NCBI GenBank assembly: GCA_023957125.1
Contig: JAMLHL010000021.1
Span: 1-64,000 of the forward strand
Reading direction: 5' to 3'
Origin: Chitinophagaceae bacterium
GTDB lineage: Bacteria; Bacteroidota; Bacteroidia; Chitinophagales; Chitinophagaceae
Length of the DNA stretch: 64,000 nucleotides
Under the pieces are notes generated by a model. It saw only the letters and a list, made by a program, of their open reading frames with translations. It had not been told where the DNA came from and did not search any database. Positions 35,357 through 45,606 of the stretch are shown piece after piece. The translations under genes were made by a program, and so were the position numbers. Positions within the stretch are counted from its first letter, which is position 1. Every line of letters starts with the position of its first letter.

Positions 35357-37303
35357 TTATTTGAAGATCACGGTGCCGTATTCTTTCGTCAACGTCATTT
35401 CCAGTTGTTTCAGGTGCTGGTGGGTTTGTAAAAGTGTAAGTTGCTCTTCCGGGGAACTTGCTTTTTCCAGATCGCGCTGATTCTCGTCCATCAGCCTTTT
35501 TATTTTTCTTAATTTCAGATAGTTCAATGTTGAAATGATCTCTTCTTTATAGAGACTTTCACGCGAAGGCAGAGGTCCGTCGTAGTGATCTTTCCAGTTG
35601 GGACTTAATTCGTAGCGGGTGTCCATCAAATCAATCACAGCCGCCCTGAGTTGCTCATCCGGATGGTATAAGAACTTTTTAATATCGGGTTCAGCGCCCT
35701 CTCTATTCCATGATTGATAAGTGTTAAGAACCATCAACATTTGCGTATTATCAATCAGGTTGGTCAGTTCATTGATTTCCAGTTCTTCAAAAATATAATC
35801 CGCCACTTTTTGCTTATCATTCCAGGCTTGGTTGCCGAAGTCCAGCAGAGCCCGCACTATATTCCGCTCTATCAGATCATCCTTATTAAGGAGCGTCAGG
35901 ACATCCTCGTTTTCAGTACCGCCTTCCGTAGGGGCGGTTGCCATTTGCGCCTTTTCCTCCTGGTTCAGATGCTTTGATTCCTGTTTAGCGATCCGCTCCC
36001 GGATGTATTTGTTCACGAGGTTATTCAAGCCCTCTTCATCAATCTTCAGCAGCCCGGCGCATTGCCTGATATAATCCTGCTGTTTGGTAAAATCCTCGGT
36101 TTTATTCAGCCTGGAGATGGTTTCCGCCATACGGTTAACCACCGCAGCTTTTTTATTGGAGTCTGTTCCTGCGTCTTTCAGGGAAACTTCAAGCTGGAAG
36201 AGAACGAAGTCTTTTTTATTTTCCGCTATAAATTCTTTGAAAGAGGCGCTGCCGGTTTTTCGTACAAAGCTGTCCGGGTCTTCGTTGTTTGGCAACAACA
36301 CCAGTTTTACGATAAGTCCGGCTTCCAGCGCCAGATCAAGTCCCCGCAGGGCAGCTTTCACGCCTGCCGCATCGCCATCGTAAATAATAGTTAGGTTATT
36401 GGTGTATTTCTTGATCAGGTTCAGTTGATCCGTAGTAAGAGAAGTACCCCCGCTGGCCACCACGTTTTCAACGCCAGCCTGGTGGAGGGATACAACATCG
36501 GTATAGCCTTCTACCAGCAGGCATTCGTCGGCCCGATCAATAGCCTGCCTGGCAAAATAGGAACCGTAGAGAATTTTACTTTTGATATAAATTTCATTCT
36601 CGGGCGTATTGATGTATTTCGGCGCCCGGTCGTTTTTGCCTATGACCCGGGCGCCGAAGCCCGTTATTTTACCCGTTGAATTGTGTATGGGAAAAATGAT
36701 CCGCCCTCTGTAATTATCTACCAGTTGTCCGTCGCGCATCACTACCAACCCGGTTTTTTGCAAATTTTCGGGGTTATATTGCGCTTCAAGAGCGGATTTT
36801 GCAAAATGGTCTTTCGCCCTGCTGCAATACCCTATCTGAAACTTTTCTATGATCGGGATATCAAATCCTCTCTCCTTCAGATAACTTAATCCGATATCCC
36901 GGCCTTCCTCACTTTGTATTAAGAGATCGCTGAAATATTGCCTGGCGAAATTGTTGATAATGTACAGGCTATCGGCTGTTTGATGCAGCTCTCGTGTAGC
37001 GGCGCTTACCTCTGTTTCTTCCACCTCCACGTTATACCGGTTGGCCAGCCAGCGAAGGGCTTCCACGTAGCTGTATTTTTCGTGCTCCATCAGGAAGCTG
37101 ATGGCATTACCACTCCGCCCGCAGCCAAAGCATTTGTAAATTTCTTTAACGGGCGACACGGTGAAGGAGGGGGTCTTCTCGTTGTGAAAAGGACACAACC
37201 CAAGGTAATTGGCGCCTCTTTTTTTAAGTTTTACAAAACTGCCTACAATATCTGTAATATCTATTCTTGACAGGATTTGTTGTATGGTATTTTGTGAAAT
37301 CAA
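35357..37303 (-). CDS. dnaG: DNA primase
   Basis: A 648-residue bacterial primase that makes RNA primers at the replication fork. The N-terminal CHC2 zinc finger has C37, H40, C58 and C61 (LCPFH, KCFGCG). The TOPRIM core has LLVEGYTDVV near residue 260 and IIYDGDAAG near residue 310, with the metal-binding acids. The C-terminal helicase-binding region is about 430-648. The start codon is TTG; no in-frame ATG lies upstream and homologues begin at the same place (MISQ). Confidence 0.96.
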   Translation of the reverse strand: MISQNTIQQILSRIDITDIVGSFVKLKKRGANYLGLCPFHNEKTPSFTVSPVKEIYKCFGCGRSGNAISFLMEHEKYSYVEALRWLANRYNVEVEETEVSAATRELHQTADSLYIINNFARQYFSDLLIQSEEGRDIGLSYLKERGFDIPIIEKFQIGYCSRAKDHFAKSALEAQYNPENLQKTGLVVMRDGQLVDNYRGRIIFPIHNSTGKITGFGARVIGKNDRAPKYINTPENEIYIKSKILYGSYFARQAIDRADECLLVEGYTDVVSLHQAGVENVVASGGTSLTTDQLNLIKKYTNNLTIIYDGDAAGVKAALRGLDLALEAGLIVKLVLLPNNEDPDSFVRKTGSASFKEFIAENKKDFVLFQLEVSLKDAGTDSNKKAAVVNRMAETISRLNKTEDFTKQQDYIRQCAGLLKIDEEGLNNLVNKYIRERIAKQESKHLNQEEKAQMATAPTEGGTENEDVLTLLNKDDLIERNIVRALLDFGNQAWNDKQKVADYIFEELEINELTNLIDNTQMLMVLNTYQSWNREGAEPDIKKFLYHPDEQLRAAVIDLMDTRYELSPNWKDHYDGPLPSRESLYKEEIISTLNYLKLRKIKRLMDENQRDLEKASSPEEQLTLLQTHQHLKQLEMTLTKEYGTVIFK

Positions 37304-37455
37304 ATGAAAAACCTTTTTGATAGATAATGCTAACAGTTAAGGTCCGTAAAGGTACCCATGATTTTTTTCAAAGAGGTGGTTTGCAACAATTTAAAAATAT
37401 ATTATACGTTATAACCCCTGTTGTCTATATCCTCGATAAACTAAGCATATTTCCT

Positions 37456-40400
37456 ATGAATAGAATTATACTGTTCGTATCCTGCTTATTGTTGACTTAT
37501 GTCAACTCTCACGCAGGCAATATTTTAGGAGAAAATCCCGCTGCCCTGGTAGCGGATTTTACGGTTTCTGCTACCTCCGGATGCGCGCCTTTGGAAGTTC
37601 AGTTCACCAGCACTTCCACCAGTGATCCCGGTGATCCCATTATAAGTTATACCTGGGATTTTGGCGATGGTACCCCTGTTACTGTAACTAATCCTACTAT
37701 AAGTCATACTTACAATATTGCTGGAACCCAGCAATATTTTACGGTTAAATTAACGATAACCACACAATCTTCTGCTACTGAGACCACGACAAAATCAGAT
37801 TATATCAGGGCCTTCGAAAAGTTAATTCCTGATTTGGGTCCCGATACTACAATTTGTTCCGGTACCAATTTCTTGCTGGATCCCAATTTACCTTACGCGG
37901 CGGACACCTATATTTGGAACAACCCCGACTGGAATGTTTCCGGAGGATATCCCGCTGTAAATGTTCAGCATACAGGAGAATACTGGGTTGAGGTTGCACA
38001 TGGAACCTGTACCGCACGAGATACCATTGTTATATCTGAGCAGCCAACTGTTTACGCCCATTTTGATTATACCGTTGTAGATAATTGCGGAAGTATGACA
38101 GTACAGTTCAACAACCTTTCGGCTAGTTGTTCTGGTAATCCACTTTCGTATATATGGAATATTTATGACATGGATTCCGAGCTTATGGCTGAATATTACG
38201 GTGCCAATCCAACTCATACTTTTGATGAAGAGGGAGATTACTATGTTTTATTGTTTGCAGACGAGGGTGATAATTCGTGGTCGGCGTATGAGCTTGAAAC
38301 TGTCAACGTAACCTTTTCACCCGGCCCTTCACCGGTTACTATGACCGGTCCTTTGGAAATTTGCGAGGGCGGCAGCGTTCAGTTGGATGCAGGCTATGAA
38401 CCCGGTGCTACTTATTTATGGAGCCCGGCAACCGGTTTAAACGATGCCACGATCTATAATCCTGAAGCCAGCCCTTCGACCAATACAACTTATACCGTTA
38501 CCAAAACCAAATGTGGAAATGACGTTACCGGTTCGGTTACCGTTAACGTAACCCCACCTTTTACGGTGGATCTCGGTCCGGACCAGACGATGTGCCCGGG
38601 CGGTAGTCTTACGCTGGACGCAGGCGATCATGGATCAGGTGCCAGTTATCAATGGGGAAGCACATATAACCCGGTGTATTCCACTAAAACCACCCGAACG
38701 GTGCTTGCCCTGGGAGCAGGTAAATACTGGGTAACGGTTACCAAAAACAGTTGCTCCGTTACCGATACTATTCTGATTATTGAGAAACCGGCGGTGGAAC
38801 CTATGTTTAATTCGGTGCAAACCAACTTCTGCAGCCCGCTTAATATTGATTTCACAGATGCTTCTGTCGTATGCAGCGGAAGTATTACAAATTATGAATG
38901 GGATTTTGGAGATGGCACCCCGGCTGAATCCGGATTTATCCCAACTATTTCGCATGGTTATGCTACAGCCGGTACCTATCACGTACGCTTGAAAGTGACA
39001 AACAACAGTGGTTCTTCTGACACTTTTGAAAAAGATATTTTAGTAACAGGAAATACCAAGCCTGTTGTGAACCTTGGTGCTGCGGCTTCGATCTGCGCCG
39101 GTGGCAGTATTACGATAGACGCCGGAGCTCACGGAGCAGGTGCCACTTATGCCTGGAGTACCGGCGAAACGAGCCAGACGATCACGGTAAGCCCTACGGC
39201 TAACGCTACTTATACGGTGGATGTCACCAAAGACGGCTGCACGGGCAGCGGTTCCAAAGCGATTACGGTTAATACCACCCCGTTGGTTGTAGATCTTGGC
39301 CCCGATCAAAGTATGTGCAGCGGAGAATCGCTTACCCTCGATGCAGGCGATCATGGCCCGGGTACCACTTATAAATGGGGAAGCACTTTTGACCCGATTT
39401 ATTCCATTCAGAAAAGCCGCACGGTGCATGCCCTCGGCGCAGGCAAATATTGGGTGACGGTTAAAAAAGATGGCTGTGAGGCGAGCGATACCATTATCAT
39501 CACTAAGAAACCGGAGGTACAACCAATGTTTAGTTATACCCAATCGGGTGTATGCAACCCCATCGAAGTTACTTTCACCAGTGAATCTGAAGTGTGCGGT
39601 AGCGTTAAAGATTATACATGGGATTTTGGAGATGGCAGTCCGGTGGTAAGCGGCTTTTATTCCACCACATCTCATATTTATACGGATGGAGGTTTGTATT
39701 CTGTAAAGCTTACCATAACCAATAATGCGAATATCTCGGAAACGCATGAAGAGCAGGTTCTTGTGAGTGGTACGGCGGTCTCTGTCAAGCTTGGCAATGA
39801 CACAACCATCTGCACGGGCAGCAGCATCGTATTGGATGCGGGTGATTTTCCGGGCGCCACTTACGAGTGGATGCCGAATGGCGAAACCACGCGTACTATC
39901 ACAGTAGCATCTGAAGATACTTATATGGTTACCGTAAAAAGTGGCGGCTGTACGGGAACGGGGATGATCAAAGTAACGGTTGTTCCGGAGCTTACGGTTG
40001 ATCTCGGGAAGGACACTACGATCTGTGCCGGCAGCAGCGTGATCCTGGATGCGGGTAACCTCGGGGCTACTTATGTATGGAGCACGGGAGAAACCACCAG
40101 AACCATTTCTGCGGGTGTTGCGGGTGAATACAGCGTGGTGGTGAATAAAGGCACCTGCAGCGGCAGCGGATCCATAAAGATAGATGTAAACACCACGATC
40201 CCGGTTTTCCTGGGTAATGATACGGCTATCTGCACAGGTAGCAGCATTATACTCAATGCGGGCTATCCGGGAGCAACCTATTCCTGGAGTACCACGGCTA
40301 CCTCCCAAACAATCCCGGTATCGGCTGCAGGAATATATAAAGTAACGGTTGACAACAACGGCTGTGTGGGCGAAGATGAAATTGAAATATCCCTGAAAAC

Positions 40401-41076
40401 GGCGGCAGAACCGGTGAACCTCGGCAATGACACCACTGTCTGCTTCGGGAATTCAGTGAAGCTTGATGCGGGCAATCCGGGAGCTACCTATCTGTGGAGT
40501 ACGGGAGAAACCTCGCAGATCATATATCCAACAGTATCGGGTACGTATAGCGTGGAAGTAACGCGCTGTGGGGTGATGGAACCGGATGAGATCAATATCG
40601 TGATCGCCGGTCTTCCCACACCGTCTATCACACAATCGGGCAATGAACTGGTTGCCTCGGCTGCCGATAATTATCAATGGTACAAGGAGGGCGTGCTGAT
40701 CCCGGGCGCTACCAATAATAGGTACAAGCCGAGGGGTTACGGAAGGTATAAAGTGGCGGTTACCAGCGCCGATACAGGTTGCAGCGGTGAATCGCCGGAG
40801 TACTTCTTTATGCCGGAAGGAGGGATTTTCATAGGAGATATCAGGGTTAAAGTGTCGCCCAACCCGGGCAACGGGCTGGCAAAGCTGATCTTCTCCAAAT
40901 TACCGCCCGGGCCGGTACAGGTAACGGTATTTGACAGGGTAGGCAGAAGGATCCTGGTTACCACTATGAGCAACACGGTAAATGATATTAATCTTACACC
41001 TTATGCGAAGGGCGTATATTTTGTCGAGTGTGTATTGGGCGACAAGAGAATAATTATACCGGTAGTAACGCAGTAA
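37456..41076 (+). CDS. Large PKD/Ig-like repeat protein with type 9 secretion signal
   Basis: A 1206-residue surface or secreted protein. The start ATG at 37456 gives a proper signal peptide (about 1-22); a longer frame from 37327 does not. PKD domains show YTWDFGDGTP, YEWDFGDGTP and YTWDFGDGSP. Ig-like repeats recur with LGxDxTxCxGxSxxLDAG followed by TYxWSTGETT, at least eight times. The last 75 residues carry VSPNPGNG, VFDRVG and YAKGVYFVE, a type A C-terminal sorting signal. A likely role is adhesion or gliding (inference). A unit of 241 residues is duplicated. Confidence 0.9.
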   Translation: MNRIILFVSCLLLTYVNSHAGNILGENPAALVADFTVSATSGCAPLEVQFTSTSTSDPGDPIISYTWDFGDGTPVTVTNPTISHTYNIAGTQQYFTVKLTITTQSSATETTTKSDYIRAFEKLIPDLGPDTTICSGTNFLLDPNLPYAADTYIWNNPDWNVSGGYPAVNVQHTGEYWVEVAHGTCTARDTIVISEQPTVYAHFDYTVVDNCGSMTVQFNNLSASCSGNPLSYIWNIYDMDSELMAEYYGANPTHTFDEEGDYYVLLFADEGDNSWSAYELETVNVTFSPGPSPVTMTGPLEICEGGSVQLDAGYEPGATYLWSPATGLNDATIYNPEASPSTNTTYTVTKTKCGNDVTGSVTVNVTPPFTVDLGPDQTMCPGGSLTLDAGDHGSGASYQWGSTYNPVYSTKTTRTVLALGAGKYWVTVTKNSCSVTDTILIIEKPAVEPMFNSVQTNFCSPLNIDFTDASVVCSGSITNYEWDFGDGTPAESGFIPTISHGYATAGTYHVRLKVTNNSGSSDTFEKDILVTGNTKPVVNLGAAASICAGGSITIDAGAHGAGATYAWSTGETSQTITVSPTANATYTVDVTKDGCTGSGSKAITVNTTPLVVDLGPDQSMCSGESLTLDAGDHGPGTTYKWGSTFDPIYSIQKSRTVHALGAGKYWVTVKKDGCEASDTIIITKKPEVQPMFSYTQSGVCNPIEVTFTSESEVCGSVKDYTWDFGDGSPVVSGFYSTTSHIYTDGGLYSVKLTITNNANISETHEEQVLVSGTAVSVKLGNDTTICTGSSIVLDAGDFPGATYEWMPNGETTRTITVASEDTYMVTVKSGGCTGTGMIKVTVVPELTVDLGKDTTICAGSSVILDAGNLGATYVWSTGETTRTISAGVAGEYSVVVNKGTCSGSGSIKIDVNTTIPVFLGNDTAICTGSSIILNAGYPGATYSWSTTATSQTIPVSAAGIYKVTVDNNGCVGEDEIEISLKTAAEPVNLGNDTTVCFGNSVKLDAGNPGATYLWSTGETSQIIYPTVSGTYSVEVTRCGVMEPDEINIVIAGLPTPSITQSGNELVASAADNYQWYKEGVLIPGATNNRYKPRGYGRYKVAVTSADTGCSGESPEYFFMPEGGIFIGDIRVKVSPNPGNGLAKLIFSKLPPGPVQVTVFDRVGRRILVTTMSNTVNDINLTPYAKGVYFVECVLGDKRIIIPVVTQ

Positions 41077-41108
41077 ATTTCCTATCAGGGAAGTTGATAG
41101 ACAACCCC

Positions 41109-41147
41109 ACCATCCGTAAATGCCTTGTGCTTTGCGGATGGTTTTTT
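41109..41147 (+). terminator. Intrinsic terminator of the PKD-protein gene
   Basis: ACCATCCG (41109-41116) pairs with CGGATGGT (41135-41142) and is followed by a run of six T. It lies 33 nt after the stop codon. Confidence 0.88.
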
Positions 41148-41264
41148 ATTTCCGGTAAATAGAGTTCTTTATTGATTTTTTTGTATTTTTAATCAGCACT
41201 ATCCGATCCCATTGGCTGAAAGACAATTGATCATTTATTTTCTTCACTTTTAAATAGTACGCCC

Positions 41265-41645
41265 ATGGTTATTTCAGACATCGCTCAATTCTCAGAGGAA
41301 TGTAATAATTGGAGGGAGGCGTTACGTTCCCAGCGCGAAGAATTTACACGCATGAAGAGCGAACTCCAGCAGGTAGCCGCCCACATTACAAACAAAGAAG
41401 TTCTCAAAGACATTGAACATTACGAAAACCAGTTCGACATCCAGTTGACCAATATTCGCGACCTGAAACAATCCATTAAATCGTATAACAAAGCCCCGGT
41501 ACCGGAAATGGTGCCCGATAAGGGATTTGTTCCCGAAGTGGTTTCATCTGGGTATAAAAAATTATCGGCCGACTACCAGCACCTCAGGGAAAGGCTGGGT
41601 GAAATCAAAAATGAGTTTCAACAGTTTTTAGTTAATTATACCTGA
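41265..41645 (+). CDS. Small helical protein, function unknown
   Basis: A 126-residue protein without signal peptide, very rich in charged residues in two helical parts (about 1-80 and 95-126) that look like coiled coils, separated by a Pro/Val-rich linker KAPVPEMVPDKGFVPE. I recognise no family. It lies 122 nt before the EF-G-like gene on the same strand, but no shared promoter is clear. Confidence 0.65.
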   Translation: MVISDIAQFSEECNNWREALRSQREEFTRMKSELQQVAAHITNKEVLKDIEHYENQFDIQLTNIRDLKQSIKSYNKAPVPEMVPDKGFVPEVVSSGYKKLSADYQHLRERLGEIKNEFQQFLVNYT

Positions 41646-41767
41646 CTTTATCCCTGTGCGGGATGTGGTGAGAAACCAGGTAATAAAATATTTATTTTTC
41701 GAAGGATATTTCTTCAGAAAATGCCCCTGTACAGGTCTGTTTTTCTTCATTTTTAAACATTGTTCTC

Positions 41768-43909
41768 ATGGCTGCAGAATATGATACTTCCCATGTAAAG
41801 AATATTGTATTGCTTGGGCACGCCGGCTCCGGCAAAACAACGCTTGCGGAGTGTTTTCTTTTCGAAGCAGGGCTGTTGTCGCGGCGCGGTTCGATTGCCG
41901 AAAAAAATACAGTGGGCGATTACCATGAGTTGGAGCAGGAAAGAGGCAATTCCATCTTCTCCAAATTATTGCATACCAAATGGCGGGGATATAAAATCAA
42001 CATCATTGATACGCCGGGCTATGACGATTTTGTGGGAGAAGTGGTTTCCGCTCTTAGGGTGGCCGATACCGGCATCATGCTATTAAATGCGGCGATGGGA
42101 GTGGAAGTGAGTACAGGTTTGATCTGGGATTATACGGAACAGTTTAAAACCCCCATGGTCTTCGCGGTAAATCACCTGGATGATGAAAAGGCTAATTACG
42201 ATGAAACAGTAAAGGAGGCCAAACGGCATTTTGGCAATAATATTACCATCGTGCAATATCCTCTTCAGCAGGGAGAAGGCTTTAGGAGTATTGTTGATGT
42301 ACTGAGAATGACCCTGTACACTTTTAAAGACGGGGGTGGAAAACCGCAGAAGCTCCCCATTCCCCCGGAAGAAAAAGACAAGGCGGATCGGTTGCACAAA
42401 GAGTTGATAGAAGCCGTTGCCGGTAACGATGAAACATTAATGGAAAAATATTTTGAAAAAGGAGAATTAGATGAAGATGAAATCAAAACCGGAATGAAGC
42501 AGGCCATGATCAACCGCGATCTCTTTCCCTTATTTTGTTTGTCGGCAGAACGGAACATGGGAAGCGGACGCCTGATGGGCTTTATTGACAATATTTGTCC
42601 GGGTGCAAATGAAATGCCCCCGCAAACTTCCGTAAACGGCGAGCCTGTTCATTGTGATCCCGGAAAACCGGTTTGTGCGTTTGTTTTTAAAGCCATCTCG
42701 GAACCGCATATAGGCGAGTTGTCTTTTTTAAAAGTGTTTTCCGGTACCATAAAATCAGGCATGGAATTAATGAACGAAACAACGGGTGTTTCAGAAAAAC
42801 TGAACCAGCTGTATGTTATGGAGGGAAATAAAAGGAGCCAGGTGAATGAACTGAGCGCCGGCGATATTGGCGCTACGCTAAAGTTGAAGAATACACATGT
42901 TAATAATACCCTGCACGACAAAAATGTAAATTATGCATTGAAGCCTATTGAATTTCCCGCTCCGAATATGAGTATTGCGGTGAGAACAGTGAATAAGGGT
43001 GAAGAAGAAAAACTTTCGGCTGCCTTGCATCAATTGCGGGAAGAAGACTCCACCCTGATCGTTCAGGTTTCTTCCGAATTGAAGCAAACCATTATTCATT
43101 GCCAGGGCGACATGCATTTGGCTGTGATCAGGTGGAAATTGCAAAACAAACATAAAGTAGAAGTTATCTTTGAAGCGCCGCGAATTCCATACAGGGAAAC
43201 CATCCGGACTTCAGCCGAAGCGGTTTACAGGCATAAAAAACAATCGGGGGGAGCGGGGCAGTTTGGAGAAGTGCACATGCGTATTGAGCCCTGGTATGGG
43301 AATATGCCCGATCCGGCGGGACTTACGGTCCGTGGAAAAGATGTACAGGAACTTTCCTGGGGTGGAAAACTGGCTTTTTACAATTGTATTGTAGGAGGAG
43401 CCATAGACCAGCGGTTCTTACCCTCCATACTAAAAGGAGTGATGGAAAAGATGCGGGAAGGGCCGCTTACCGGTTCTTATGTAAGAGACATCCGGGTTTC
43501 GGTGTTCGATGGGAAAATGCACCCGGTTGACAGTAATGATATTTCTTTCAAGATAGCCGGACTCATGGCTTTTAAAAATGCTTTCCAACTGGCGTCTCCA
43601 CAGCTGCTGGAACCGGTTTATAAAGTAGAAGTTTTGTGCCCGGAAGATATTACGGGCGCGGTGATGGGTGATTTGCAAACCCGGCGGGCCATTGTGGAAG
43701 GTATAGACGGAGAGCGAAATTTTACAAAGATCACCGCCGCCGTTCCGCTTGCTGAAATGAGCGATTATTCATCGTCATTGCGATCACTGACCCAGGGACG
43801 GGCAAAGTTCAAAATGCATTTTCATGAATACGCAGTAGTGCCTTTTGAAACGCAACGGAAACTGGCGGAGCAGTATAACAAAACCGCCAGGGAAGAATTG
43901 GTTGATTAA
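41768..43909 (+). CDS. Elongation factor G paralogue with degenerate G domain
   Basis: A 713-residue protein with the full EF-G layout: G domain (about 1-280), domain II, III, IV and V. P-loop GHAGSGKT (17-24) is kept. The switch I motif RGITI reads RGNSI (59-63). The DTPGH motif reads DTPGY, so the catalytic His is Tyr85. The NKxD motif reads NHLD (135-138), which should weaken guanine recognition. These changes suggest slow or absent GTP hydrolysis. EF-G paralogues with reduced GTPase activity are known in Bacteroides and help growth in poor conditions. Domain IV (about 475-595) appears complete. Confidence 0.88.
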   Translation: MAAEYDTSHVKNIVLLGHAGSGKTTLAECFLFEAGLLSRRGSIAEKNTVGDYHELEQERGNSIFSKLLHTKWRGYKINIIDTPGYDDFVGEVVSALRVADTGIMLLNAAMGVEVSTGLIWDYTEQFKTPMVFAVNHLDDEKANYDETVKEAKRHFGNNITIVQYPLQQGEGFRSIVDVLRMTLYTFKDGGGKPQKLPIPPEEKDKADRLHKELIEAVAGNDETLMEKYFEKGELDEDEIKTGMKQAMINRDLFPLFCLSAERNMGSGRLMGFIDNICPGANEMPPQTSVNGEPVHCDPGKPVCAFVFKAISEPHIGELSFLKVFSGTIKSGMELMNETTGVSEKLNQLYVMEGNKRSQVNELSAGDIGATLKLKNTHVNNTLHDKNVNYALKPIEFPAPNMSIAVRTVNKGEEEKLSAALHQLREEDSTLIVQVSSELKQTIIHCQGDMHLAVIRWKLQNKHKVEVIFEAPRIPYRETIRTSAEAVYRHKKQSGGAGQFGEVHMRIEPWYGNMPDPAGLTVRGKDVQELSWGGKLAFYNCIVGGAIDQRFLPSILKGVMEKMREGPLTGSYVRDIRVSVFDGKMHPVDSNDISFKIAGLMAFKNAFQLASPQLLEPVYKVEVLCPEDITGAVMGDLQTRRAIVEGIDGERNFTKITAAVPLAEMSDYSSSLRSLTQGRAKFKMHFHEYAVVPFETQRKLAEQYNKTAREELVD

Positions 43910-43984
43910 TAGCCGTTATTACTGCCATGGGGAGCGTTCCCCGTTCTCACTTCGCAGACGCCGGAGGCAACACAGTATCTCATT

Positions 43985-45481
43985 TTATTTTATAGTTCTG
44001 AACAGTCTCTTCCACCGTGGGCCGCCATCCCAACTAAACCATATCAACGAGGCTTTTCCCACTACATGATCTTCAGGAACGTATCCCCAGAACCTCGAAT
44101 CCTGGGAGTTATGACGGTTGTCCCCCATCATCCAGAAGTAATCCATAGTAAAAGTATATTGATTGGTGGCTTTCCCGTTGATGATGAATTGCCCGTCTCT
44201 CTCCTCCAGTGTATTGTGCTCATAAACGGAGATGATCCTTCTGTAAAATGGAATATTTTCGGGGGTGAGGGTAATGGTGGCACCTTTTTTGGGAACCCAG
44301 ATGGGCCCGTAGAAATCCTCACTCCATTTGTATCTTGCCGTATCATTGGGAAAAACATTGGGGTTGTATTCAACCACATCTTTTACCACGCTTTCCACGT
44401 AAGGCAATTGTTTCATCCGGGCTGCTTCTTCTTCTGTTAAGTCTATCAGGTAGTTCATATTGTTACCCATTCGCAACTGATAGCGGTCGGGATCCGTTTC
44501 TACATTAAAATCTTCCTTTAAAACGTCTTCATCAAAATACTGCCCTTTGGTTTGTACATTATAAAAAGTCGCTGAGGCTTTCGGCACATATCCCGGTTCC
44601 CCGTTTACATACAATATCCCTTCTTTCAGTTGTATCGTATCTCCCGGGATCCCAACGCAGCGTTTGATAAAATTTTCTCTCTTATCCACAGGTCTTACAA
44701 TGATGTCGTCTCTTTGTAGCAAGGCTTCCCGGTTGCCTCCGTATTGCTCCCGCAAAACATCATAATAATTGAAGTTTGACTGGTATTCCCCGATTACCGT
44801 ATCTCCCACGGGGTAATTGAATACCACCACGTCATTGCGTTTTACCGGGGTATTCCATAAACGTTTATAAGGAAGTTTAATCCACTCTACATAAGATTTG
44901 GTGCCCAGGATGGGGGCGGTATGATGAACAAAGGGAATAGCCAGCGGCGTGTTGGGCAGCCTGGGGCCGTAACTCATTTTGCTCACAAATAAAAAATCAT
45001 TGACCAGCAGCGTTTTTTCCATACTGCCGGTAGGGATAACATAAGCTTCGAAAATGAAAGTACGGATGATCGTAGCGGCCACTACCGCAAAAACGCCGGC
45101 ATCAATCCACTCCCTGGTGGAGGATTTCTTATAATTTTTGACAACCGTATTTCCGGCGTACCGCTCATTTTTTGAAAACCCAAGATAGGGAAAGTATAAA
45201 AAGGGTAAAAAAACCGTAGCAGTATGGTGCAACAGTGAAAATCGTCCGAAGTGCTCTACAAAACGGATGCAAATCCAAATGGTAACAAATTGACCAACGA
45301 TAGGAATGAATTGTAAAAAGAACCAGTATCTTTTCAGCGGCATCTTCTCGATCATACACCAGGTGTTGTAATAAGGGATCAGCGCTTTCCAGGGTTCCAA
45401 TCCCGCTTTTTTAAACATGCCATACAAACCGATAAGAGAACCAATGGTGGTTATAATAAAAAGGGTCCAGCCTAAACTCAT
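43985..45481 (-). CDS. lepB: Signal peptidase I with N-terminal membrane domain
   Basis: A 498-residue S26A signal peptidase, which removes signal peptides from exported proteins. Ser153 in PTGSMEKTL is the nucleophile and Lys273 in NFIKRCVGIPGD the base. The C-terminal GDNRHNSQDSRFWG is the conserved box E. The first 110 residues contain extra membrane helices of a DUF5684-like domain, and a third helix (about 128-146) precedes the catalytic part. Length is large compared with the usual 200-330 residues, but such extended forms occur in Bacteroidota. Confidence 0.93.
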   Translation of the reverse strand: MSLGWTLFIITTIGSLIGLYGMFKKAGLEPWKALIPYYNTWCMIEKMPLKRYWFFLQFIPIVGQFVTIWICIRFVEHFGRFSLLHHTATVFLPFLYFPYLGFSKNERYAGNTVVKNYKKSSTREWIDAGVFAVVAATIIRTFIFEAYVIPTGSMEKTLLVNDFLFVSKMSYGPRLPNTPLAIPFVHHTAPILGTKSYVEWIKLPYKRLWNTPVKRNDVVVFNYPVGDTVIGEYQSNFNYYDVLREQYGGNREALLQRDDIIVRPVDKRENFIKRCVGIPGDTIQLKEGILYVNGEPGYVPKASATFYNVQTKGQYFDEDVLKEDFNVETDPDRYQLRMGNNMNYLIDLTEEEAARMKQLPYVESVVKDVVEYNPNVFPNDTARYKWSEDFYGPIWVPKKGATITLTPENIPFYRRIISVYEHNTLEERDGQFIINGKATNQYTFTMDYFWMMGDNRHNSQDSRFWGYVPEDHVVGKASLIWFSWDGGPRWKRLFRTIK

Positions 45482-45606
45482 GTAGCTCTGTTTTTATGAA
45501 GGAGTCAAAAATAGTATAAAATAGCTGGAAAATGGTACTCATTGTGCCGGATGGAGTTTAAAACCAACCGGTTTTTATGTTAAACTATCGCAAACACGAT
45601 ATACGG

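Noticed and set aside
37327..37455. Longer start for the PKD protein
   Set aside because: The extension is not a signal peptide, and a clear one begins at 37456.
39040..40308. 422-residue minus-strand frame inside the PKD protein gene
   Set aside because: It is long only because the repeated codons on the other strand avoid stops. It is repetitive and Arg/Ile/Ala-rich and has no signal or domain.
43910..43984. Possible terminator between the EF-G paralogue and lepB
   Set aside because: Only a 4-bp GGGG/CCCC stem is visible and no T-run follows.
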